Source of the DNA: a candidate division TA06 bacterium
GTDB taxonomy: Bacteria; Hydrothermota; DG-26; E44-bin18; JADFOU01
Direction of reading: 5' to 3'
DNA: 5,179 nt
Assembly (NCBI GenBank): GCA_022562655.1
Contig: JADFOU010000167.1
Location: 1 to 5,179, forward strand
A program made the position numbers and the translations under genes. Numbering within the stretch: position 1 is the first letter of the stretch; the number at the start of each line of letters is the position of its first letter. A model generated the notes under the pieces. It saw only the letters and a list, made by a program, of their open reading frames with translations. It made no database searches and was not told where the DNA came from. Shown here piece after piece: positions 1 through 5,179 of this stretch.

Positions 1-1
1 C

Positions 2-814
2 CGCCAAGCCCGGATTGAAGCGATCCTAAAGCGGTGGACCCGCCGCACCTCCTGTATCGCGAAGATTTCTTCTCGGTCGGAACAGCACAAGATGTGGCGG
101 TTGACAGATCCTTCCTGGATTGACCAGATTCGGGATGCGATTTGCCAAAGCCCCCTCTTTATTGCGGACGGACATCATCGGTATGAAGTCGCCTGCGCCT
201 TCAAGAAAAAGGTGAAATCGAAAGAGGGCAACTTTGTTCTGGCTTATTTTTCAAATCTTCTGGGCGCGGATTTGACCATTCTCCCGATTCATCGATTGGT
301 AAGAGGTCTGGATCTCTCTTTTGAACGCTTGCAGGAGGTGCTTTCGAGCCTTTTTACCTTTCGTCCGTTCCCGAATGGCTCGGCCCTTTTCAGGGCGATG
401 GAGAAGAAACGAGACGGACATGTCTTTGGAATGTATTGGAAAGGGAAACCTTTTTATCTCTTGACCCTCAAGGATCGAAAGGCCCTTTCTGAAATTGACC
501 GATCTTGCCGCCGTTCCAAGGCCTGGAGAAGACTGGATGTCACGATCTTGCACGAGCTGGTCCTGAAAAAGAGACTCCATCTCTCAGAAAAGAAACTCCG
601 CCATCAACTTCTCTATAGCCGCGATTTCAAACGGTGCCGTCAGGAGATCCGTCGCGGAAATTATCAGGTCGCTTTTTTCATGAGACCGCTCCGGATGGAT
701 CAGATCCGGCGGATCGCCCTTTCAAAAGAGAGGGTCCCGCAGAAATCGACCTATTTTTATCCCAAGCCGGTGACAGGACTGGTGATGTACCGGTTGGTGG
801 AGAATAGACTCTAG
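2..814 (+). CDS. DUF1015 family protein, 5'-truncated by window edge
   Basis: This is the C-terminal part (about 270 residues) of a DUF1015 protein; the family is usually around 400 residues, so roughly the first third lies left of the window. The frame is open to the first base, and the ATG at 92 is internal: the family's conserved WR(L/V)TDP stretch starts there and coding continues upstream. Hallmarks seen are ADGHHRYE (164-187), the family's best-conserved motif, then LPIHRLV, HELVL, YQVAFF and, near the end, PQKSTYFYPK followed by TGLV. These match the family along its whole C-terminal half, with no frameshift. The biochemical role of DUF1015 is not established, and I assign none. No signal peptide or membrane segment is visible in this part, which fits a soluble cytoplasmic protein. 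The stop is 10 bases before accD, so co-transcription is likely. Family membership is sure; function is unknown. Confidence 0.9.
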   Translation, partial: RQARIEAILKRWTRRTSCIAKISSRSEQHKMWRLTDPSWIDQIRDAICQSPLFIADGHHRYEVACAFKKKVKSKEGNFVLAYFSNLLGADLTILPIHRLVRGLDLSFERLQEVLSSLFTFRPFPNGSALFRAMEKKRDGHVFGMYWKGKPFYLLTLKDRKALSEIDRSCRRSKAWRRLDVTILHELVLKKRLHLSEKKLRHQLLYSRDFKRCRQEIRRGNYQVAFFMRPLRMDQIRRIALSKERVPQKSTYFYPKPVTGLVMYRLVENRL

Positions 815-818
815 AGGT
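813..818 (+). promoter_or_regulatory. ribosome binding site of accD
   Basis: AGAGGT overlaps the stop codon of the DUF1015 gene and lies 6 bases before the ATG at 825. It supports that start, and its overlap with the upstream stop suggests translational coupling between the two genes. Confidence 0.65.
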
Positions 819-824
819 AACGCG

Positions 825-1691
825 ATGCCTATTTTTGGAAAACCCAAATATACGGTGGTGAAAGTCTCCCGCAAGAAAACGATGCCGGAAGGTCTTTGGA
901 CCAAATGTGAAGATTGCGGAGAGATTGTTTACAACAAGGTCCTTGAAGAAAATTTCAGAGTCTGTCCGAAATGCCAATACCACTTTATCCTTACGGCTTC
1001 CCAACGGATTGCACTTTTGACCGATGGGTCGAGCTTCAAGGCGTTTGAGGATGGTTTGAGGTCTCTCGATCCACTCAAATTCAAAGGCCCCAAAGGGAGC
1101 TATCCTGAAAAACTAAAAGAGGATCAGATCCTCACAAATCTCGAAGAGGCTGCCCTCTGTGGACGTGCACGCCTTGAAGGCAAAAAGATTGTGTTGGGGG
1201 TTACAGATTCCCGATTTATGATGGGATCAATGGGAAGTGTCGTGGGGGAGAAGGTCACCCGTGCTATTGAGTGTGCCACCGCGGAAAGTCTTCCGCTCAT
1301 CATTGTGTCGGGCTCCGGAGGCGGGGCGCGGATGCAGGAGGGGATGCTCTCTCTCATGCAGATGGTGAAGACCTCTGCGGCGCTGGCCAAACATGATGAT
1401 GCAAAACTCCCTTTCATTTCGGTTCTCACCAACCCCACGATGGCAGGGGTCATGGCGAGCTTCGCTTCTCTTGGAGATGTGATTCTTGCAGAGCCTAAGG
1501 CGCTCATCGGTTTCACAGGGCCGCGGGTCATTGAGCAGACGATCCATCAGAGACTTCCCCAAGGATTCCAAAGGTCGGAATTTCTCCTGGAGCATGGGTT
1601 TGTGGACCGAGTGGTCCATCGAAAAGCCTTGAAAAGCATGCTTGCGCAGCTTCTGGACTATTTCGGCGGGACAAAAGGAAAGAAGTCTTAA
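825..1691 (+). CDS. accD: acetyl-CoA carboxylase, carboxyltransferase subunit beta
   Basis: AccD is 288 residues here, normal for the family. With AccA it forms the cytoplasmic carboxyltransferase that moves the carboxyl group from biotinyl-AccB to acetyl-CoA, giving malonyl-CoA for fatty acid synthesis. The N-terminal four-cysteine zinc ribbon is intact (C28, C31, C47, C50). The crotonase-like carboxyltransferase core follows, with GSMGSVVGEK (134-143), GGARMQEG (166-173), SLMQM (176-180), LTNPTM (201-206), EPKALIGFTGPRVIEQT and LPQGFQRSEFL. The ATG at 825 is favoured by a good ribosome binding site and by the typical N-terminus before the zinc ribbon. Odd points are a one-residue insertion in the GGARMQ loop (G165) and two conserved glycines replaced (M133, A207); see findings. 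accA is not in the window, and folC, a common downstream neighbour of accD, is absent. The identification is secure; full activity is inferred. Confidence 0.97.
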   Translation: MPIFGKPKYTVVKVSRKKTMPEGLWTKCEDCGEIVYNKVLEENFRVCPKCQYHFILTASQRIALLTDGSSFKAFEDGLRSLDPLKFKGPKGSYPEKLKEDQILTNLEEAALCGRARLEGKKIVLGVTDSRFMMGSMGSVVGEKVTRAIECATAESLPLIIVSGSGGGARMQEGMLSLMQMVKTSAALAKHDDAKLPFISVLTNPTMAGVMASFASLGDVILAEPKALIGFTGPRVIEQTIHQRLPQGFQRSEFLLEHGFVDRVVHRKALKSMLAQLLDYFGGTKGKKS

Positions 1692-1701
1692 CGCTTTTAA
1701 T

Positions 1702-1710
1702 GAGGTGATC
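1702..1710 (+). promoter_or_regulatory. strong Shine-Dalgarno fixing the GTG start of the ABC ATPase
   Basis: GAGGTGATC is complementary to the 16S rRNA 3' tail over nine bases and directly abuts the GTG at 1711, with 5 bases between GAGG and GTG. This decides the start: the in-frame ATG at 1642 lies inside accD and would add 23 residues not expected in MalK/UgpC proteins, while the GTG at 1705 is part of the Shine-Dalgarno itself. Confidence 0.8.
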
Positions 1711-2814
1711 GTGGCAAAAGTCACCCTTCGAAATGTCTCAAAAATCTATCCGGGAGATATTCGTGCGCTGACACGGGCGAATATCGAGGCGAACCATCAG
1801 GAATTTCTGGTGCTGGTGGGGCCTTCAGGATGCGGGAAATCGACAGCCCTTCGGCTCATTGCGGGTTTGGAGTCGGTGACGGAAGGCGAGATCTCCATCG
1901 GAAACCGCGTCGTCAATGATGTTCTTCCCAAAGAGAGAGACATCGCCATGGTGTTTCAAAATTATGCCCTCTACCCGCATCTCTCGGTGTATGACAATAT
2001 CGCCTTTGGATTGAAACTGAGACGTTATCCTGACCGGGAGATTCGCGCGAGGGTTCGAGAGGCGACAGAGATCCTCGGCATCAGCACGCTTTTGAATCGC
2101 AGTCCCCGGGAGCTTTCCGGCGGGGAACGCCAGCGGGTCGCCGTGGGACGCGCCATCGTACGAAAACCGGAGGTCTTTCTTTTCGATGAACCGCTCTCGA
2201 ACCTCGATGCAAAGCTTCGGGTTCGGATGCGGGCGGAGCTCAACCGGCTCCACCTCCGTTTGCAGACAACCATGATCTACGTCACCCATGATCAAACGGA
2301 GGCGATGACGCTGGGGCATCGTATCGCCGTCATGAAAGAAGGGATGATCCAGCAGATTGCCGACCCGGATACCCTCTATTCCCATCCGGTCAATCGGTTC
2401 GTGGCCGGTTTTATCGGAAGTCCGCCCATGAATTTTATGGAGGGGTCCCTCTTGCGCGAAGACGGGAAATTTTATTTCGATGAAGGGAGTTTTCGGGTTC
2501 GGATTTTAGAGGAGATGGTCCCGGCGGTCGCCCCGTATGAAGGAAAGCCGATCACGATGGGAATTCGTCCGGAAGATCTCCATGACAAACTCGTCGTCTC
2601 TAAGGCGTCTCCTGAAAACATCCTCAAGGCTTCTGTAGAGATGATCGAACCGATGGGTTACGAGCTGCATTTTCATCTCAAAACACCCCACCATACATTC
2701 GTCGCCCGTCTGGAGGGTCGTGACCGTCCCGAGATAAACCAGGACATCGAACTGGTTCTGGATACGAGCAGGATTCATTTCTTCGACAAGGAGACCGAAG
2801 CCTCGATCGTGTAG
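1711..2814 (+). CDS. MalK/UgpC-type ABC transporter ATP-binding protein
   Basis: This 367-residue ATPase powers import of a carbohydrate or related solute, working as a dimer on the cytoplasmic face of two membrane permeases. Seen in order: the start MAKVTLRNVSK, Walker A GPSGCGKST (37-45), Q-loop Q83 in VFQNYALYPH, signature LSGGE (135-139), Walker B VFLFDEP (155-161, catalytic E160), D-loop SNLDAKLR (163-170) and switch histidine H193 in VTHDQTEAM. The C-terminal TOBE-type regulatory domain (about 235-367) holds GSPPMN (236-241) and MGIRPEDL (282-289). Length and motif spacing match E. coli MalK and UgpC closely. The signature has E139 where MalK has Q, a conservative change. All catalytic residues are present, so it should be active. 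The substrate (maltose, trehalose, glycerol-3-phosphate and others are possible) cannot be read from this subunit. No permease or solute-binding protein lies beside it. The start is GTG. Confidence 0.93.
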   Translation: MAKVTLRNVSKIYPGDIRALTRANIEANHQEFLVLVGPSGCGKSTALRLIAGLESVTEGEISIGNRVVNDVLPKERDIAMVFQNYALYPHLSVYDNIAFGLKLRRYPDREIRARVREATEILGISTLLNRSPRELSGGERQRVAVGRAIVRKPEVFLFDEPLSNLDAKLRVRMRAELNRLHLRLQTTMIYVTHDQTEAMTLGHRIAVMKEGMIQQIADPDTLYSHPVNRFVAGFIGSPPMNFMEGSLLREDGKFYFDEGSFRVRILEEMVPAVAPYEGKPITMGIRPEDLHDKLVVSKASPENILKASVEMIEPMGYELHFHLKTPHHTFVARLEGRDRPEINQDIELVLDTSRIHFFDKETEASIV

Positions 2815-2820
2815 CGAGGA
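2815..2820 (+). promoter_or_regulatory. ribosome binding site of the first GGDEF gene
   Basis: CGAGGA follows directly after the stop codon of the ABC ATPase gene. Its GAGG core sits 4 bases before the ATG at 2824, slightly close but usable, and consistent with reinitiation from the upstream gene. Confidence 0.55.
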
Positions 2821-2823
2821 CGG

Positions 2824-4245
2824 ATGAATAAACGAAGAGACTTTCTTTTGTTCGCCATAGGACTCTGGGTGGTTCTCTCGATCGCCCTTTTCATCTTTTT
2901 TCCCCCCGGCCGACTCCTCGACATCCCTTCCCGCAGCCACTTTTTGGTCATCACTTCCTTTTTCTGCTTTTCCGCAATTTTCAGCATGTTGGGAGGGTAT
3001 CTTGGTTACGGTTGGGGACTTTTGGGGGGTTCAGTCTTTATCGTTTCTTTCTTTGCACTCCGGTTTACCTCTTTCTCATTCCTTTCGTCTCTCCCGATCC
3101 TGATGGCTGCTGGAACCCTAACGCATTTTGCCGTCCGGTCTCTCAACGGAAAAATCAAGCAGACAGAGATCTCCCTTGAGCGCCTGGAAACAGAAGAAAA
3201 TCTCCTCACCGAAAAGGAACAAAAAGAGAAGTCTCATCGACCGACCTTGAAGCGCAAGCTCGGACGCTATGCCTCCTTAAGTGAGTTCATGAATCTTTTA
3301 AGCGCAAGTCTTGTCCTGAAAGAGGTCATCCAATCTGCCGTTCGAGAGGCGTACGAAGTGATCGGCAAATCAGGGGGCTCTCTCCTTTTTCTCGTGGATG
3401 AAGAAGAGGGGAATCTTTCGCTCGCAAGTTCTTTTTTTGTGAAGGATTTTCCGAGAACCCGGTCGAAGAAGGGGGATTTTTTTGACCAATGGGTCCTTAA
3501 GCACCGACGTCCGCTCCTGGTCCGGGATGTCCGGAAGGATTTCCGATTTAACCCAGATGAGATGGAAAAACGGGACATCCGTTCTTTAATGGCAACGCCT
3601 CTTATGAGCGGCGCACGGATGCGGGGGCTCCTCAGGCTCGAATCGCTCGCTCGCGACAGTTACACCTCAGATGACCTCCGCCTCCTTTCAATCGTCGGAG
3701 ATCTAGTCGCCTCAAGCGTGGAGAATGCCCGGCTCGCCCAGCGGACAGAGGAATTGGCCCGGGTGGATGAGCTGACCTCACTTTACGTGCATCGCTACTT
3801 TCAGGAAAGACTCCAAGAAGAACTCCTTCGATCACAGCGAAACCGAACGCCTCTGTCACTTCTCATGCTGGATATCGACCACTTCAAAACTTACAATGAT
3901 CGATATGGTCATATTGCCGGAGATCTTGTCCTCAAGCAGGTGGCACAGACCTTGAAAGAAACCTCAAGCGCGGAAGGGACCATTTGTCGATATGGGGGAG
4001 AAGAATTTTCAATCATTCTCCCAGAGCGGACGAAGGAAGAAGCGTTCGCGCTTTCCGAAGCGATCAGACAGCGCATCGAGAAAGAACCCTTCTTCCTCCG
4101 GCGAGAGAAGACCCATGTGACGCTTTCCATCGGCGTGGCCTCATTTCCGGAGGACGGGCTTGTCAAAGAGGTCCTCTTGAAACAGGTGGACGGGGCGCTC
4201 TACCGGGCCAAGCGGGAGGGGAGGAATCGCGTATGTGGATCATAA
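2824..4245 (+). CDS. membrane-anchored GAF-GGDEF protein, predicted diguanylate cyclase
   Basis: The 473-residue protein should make cyclic di-GMP from two GTP at the inner membrane. Residues about 7-105 hold three or four hydrophobic segments (7-27, 39-58, 60-80, 84-105) with little between them. A charged, probably coiled-coil linker follows (about 106-145), then a GAF-type sensor (about 150-305, with ATPLMSGARMRGLLRLES as its typical late strand region), a short signalling helix (303-313) and GGDEF (about 314-473). Catalytic features are intact: DELTSLY at 315-321, metal-binding D350 in LDIDHFK, N358-D359, RYGGEEF (389-395, with GGEEF the active variant) and LSIGVAS (434-440). The product-inhibition RxxD site is missing: S382-A-E-G385 stands there. 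It begins 9 bases after the ABC gene and overlaps the next cyclase gene by 13 bases. The GAF ligand is unknown. Domain calls are sure; cyclase activity is likely. Confidence 0.92.
   Translation: MNKRRDFLLFAIGLWVVLSIALFIFFPPGRLLDIPSRSHFLVITSFFCFSAIFSMLGGYLGYGWGLLGGSVFIVSFFALRFTSFSFLSSLPILMAAGTLTHFAVRSLNGKIKQTEISLERLETEENLLTEKEQKEKSHRPTLKRKLGRYASLSEFMNLLSASLVLKEVIQSAVREAYEVIGKSGGSLLFLVDEEEGNLSLASSFFVKDFPRTRSKKGDFFDQWVLKHRRPLLVRDVRKDFRFNPDEMEKRDIRSLMATPLMSGARMRGLLRLESLARDSYTSDDLRLLSIVGDLVASSVENARLAQRTEELARVDELTSLYVHRYFQERLQEELLRSQRNRTPLSLLMLDIDHFKTYNDRYGHIAGDLVLKQVAQTLKETSSAEGTICRYGGEEFSIILPERTKEEAFALSEAIRQRIEKEPFFLRREKTHVTLSIGVASFPEDGLVKEVLLKQVDGALYRAKREGRNRVCGS
4217..4225 (+). promoter_or_regulatory. 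ribosome binding site of the second GGDEF gene, inside the first
   Basis: GAGGGGAGG with a following A forms a purine-rich site whose last GAGGA ends 7 bases before the ATG at 4233. It lies within the last codons of the preceding gene, so translation of the second cyclase is probably coupled to the first. Confidence 0.65.
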
Positions 4246-5179
4246 CGTTTCTCCTCATCATTGAAGCGCTTCTTGTGGTATTTTTGGCTCTCTTTTTCCG
4301 TTCCCACGCGAAAGAAGTGATCTCTCAGGTCAACATCCGTTTGGAAAAGATGGAGGAGACGATCCGAACACGAAGAATCTCTCTTCATGAGAAGGAATCA
4401 GAGGATGTTCTTCTCGAACAGCACCTCTCAGAGATTATCGAGCTCTATGAGCTGACCAAAAAGGTATCGGCAAGTCTGGAACTTCAAGAGGTAGTCATGA
4501 CACTCTCCCAGACCCTTGAAGCGAACTTCTCGTTTGAGAAGGGGTTTCTTTTTCTTCTCCGGGACGATTCCGATAGAACACACACCCCCCAAGACATCGA
4601 CCGGATTTACGCCTTACCCGCGAATGCAAAGTCCCTTCCAGAAAAGGGCCTGGTGACCGTGAAGGCCGAGGACATTTCTTATCTCGCAGAAATGCTTGAA
4701 GCAGCGAGAGAGAAAAAGGAAGCGTTTCAGGGGAGCTCTTTTCCTTTTACCGCAGTCCCCCTGTGGGTGAAGCACCGCTTGATTAGTCTCATCGTCTGTG
4801 AGCATTTGAAGCCGGAGGATCTCGAGAAATTGACGATTCTCTCCCGCCAATTTGCCCTTGCCATTCAAAAAGTAAAGCTTTACGGGAAGATTCAGGAGTT
4901 GGCCATTACGGACGGACTCACACGTCTTTACACCCGGCGATATTTTCTGGAGCGCTTTCATGAAGAACTGACCCGTTCCAAACGGCATCACTTGTCCCTC
5001 TCTTTTCTGATGGCAGATATCGATTTTTTCAAAGAGAAGAACGATCAGTACGGGCATCTGGTCGGAGATGTCATCTTGAGAGAGGTGGCCTCTCAGTTAA
5101 AAGCGAATGTTCGTGAGATCGATTTGGTGGGTCGGTATGGCGGGGAAGAATTTTTCATCGCCCTTCCAGAGACGGGCCT
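4233..5179 (+). CDS. membrane-anchored GAF-like/GGDEF protein, 3'-truncated, predicted diguanylate cyclase
   Basis: The reading frame stays open from ATG 4233 to the right edge, giving 315 residues; perhaps 60-90 more are expected to finish the GGDEF domain. A single N-terminal membrane helix (about 3-22) is followed by FRSHAK, a charged helical stretch (about 25-75), a divergent GAF-like region (about 70-215) and GGDEF from about 223. Catalytic features are DGLTRLY (227-233), metal-binding D262 in ADIDFFK, N270-D271, YGH and RYGGEEF (301-307). The RxxD inhibitory site is complete (R294-E-I-D297), so product feedback is expected, unlike in the preceding protein. The start is supported by a strong ribosome binding site inside the previous gene and by the hydrophobic N-terminus. 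The 13-base overlap and shared architecture suggest the two genes arose by duplication and are produced together. The GAF-like call is weaker than the GGDEF call, as this region is short on recognisable motifs. Confidence 0.9.
   Translation, partial: MWIITFLLIIEALLVVFLALFFRSHAKEVISQVNIRLEKMEETIRTRRISLHEKESEDVLLEQHLSEIIELYELTKKVSASLELQEVVMTLSQTLEANFSFEKGFLFLLRDDSDRTHTPQDIDRIYALPANAKSLPEKGLVTVKAEDISYLAEMLEAAREKKEAFQGSSFPFTAVPLWVKHRLISLIVCEHLKPEDLEKLTILSRQFALAIQKVKLYGKIQELAITDGLTRLYTRRYFLERFHEELTRSKRHHLSLSFLMADIDFFKEKNDQYGHLVGDVILREVASQLKANVREIDLVGRYGGEEFFIALPETG

Noticed and set aside
19..123. A protein-like reading in frame 1 near the left edge (LLYREDFF and onward), raising the idea of a frameshift in the DUF1015 gene
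   Set aside because: It is bounded by stops at 16-18 and 121-123, while frame 2 is open from the edge and leads straight into the conserved WRLTDP and ADGHHRYE motifs.
1642..1710. Upstream in-frame ATG that would lengthen the ABC ATPase to 390 residues and overlap accD by 50 bases
   Set aside because: The added 23 residues read through accD's end in another frame and match no MalK/UgpC N-terminus. The GTG at 1711 has a near-ideal ribosome binding site and gives the expected family start and length.
1227..1724. Minus-strand open frames of 135-165 codons across accD
   Set aside because: They are the reverse complement of conserved AccD codons and have no family resemblance.
1825..2385. Open 186-codon frame on the minus strand inside the ABC ATPase gene
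   Set aside because: It lies opposite highly conserved ATPase motifs, its translation resembles no known protein, and the sense frame fully explains the region.
2815..2823. Possible promoter or transcript end between the ABC ATPase and the first cyclase
   Set aside because: Only 9 bases separate the genes, there is no terminator hairpin, and the gap is fully used by the ribosome binding site. A promoter inside the ABC gene cannot be excluded, but I see no convincing -35/-10 pair.
4614..5057. Open 147-codon frame on the minus strand opposite the second GGDEF gene
   Set aside because: The sense strand carries a clear GAF-like/GGDEF frame with intact catalytic motifs, and the antisense product has no recognisable features.

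Overview
The window is a tightly packed, single-direction stretch of a bacterial chromosome: five protein genes on the + strand, two of them cut by the window edges, with gaps of 10, 19 and 9 bases and then a 13-base overlap. The spacing suggests one transcription unit, or part of one. There is no intergenic room for a strong promoter or terminator, and I see no RNA gene, mobile element, CRISPR array or long repeat. Composition is close to balanced (roughly half G+C by eye) and looks uniform, with no sign of recent transfer. Shine-Dalgarno sites plus a bacterial multi-subunit-type AccD and GAF-GGDEF proteins point to a free-living bacterium. A deltaproteobacteria-like, Nitrospirota-like or related candidate-phylum lineage is a guess; no marker here settles it.

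Layout: (1) 2-814, the C-terminal two thirds of a DUF1015 protein of unknown function. (2) 825-1691, accD, the zinc-finger carboxyltransferase beta subunit of acetyl-CoA carboxylase, which makes malonyl-CoA for fatty acid synthesis. It has unusual residues in glycine-rich active-site loops. (3) 1711-2814, a complete MalK/UgpC-type sugar-importer ATPase with no permease or binding protein beside it, starting at GTG. (4) 2824-4245, a membrane-anchored GAF-GGDEF protein, a predicted diguanylate cyclase lacking the RxxD inhibitory site. (5) 4233-5179, a second membrane-anchored GAF-like/GGDEF protein that runs off the right edge and keeps RxxD.

The first three genes look like metabolism or transport housekeeping. 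The last two are a translationally overlapping pair of cyclic-di-GMP synthases with parallel architecture (N-terminal membrane segment, charged helical linker, GAF or GAF-like sensor, GGDEF) but different predicted product feedback. No clearly new system is visible. The points most worth a second look are the AccD loop changes, the paired cyclases with contrasting I-sites, and the ABC ATPase without partners.
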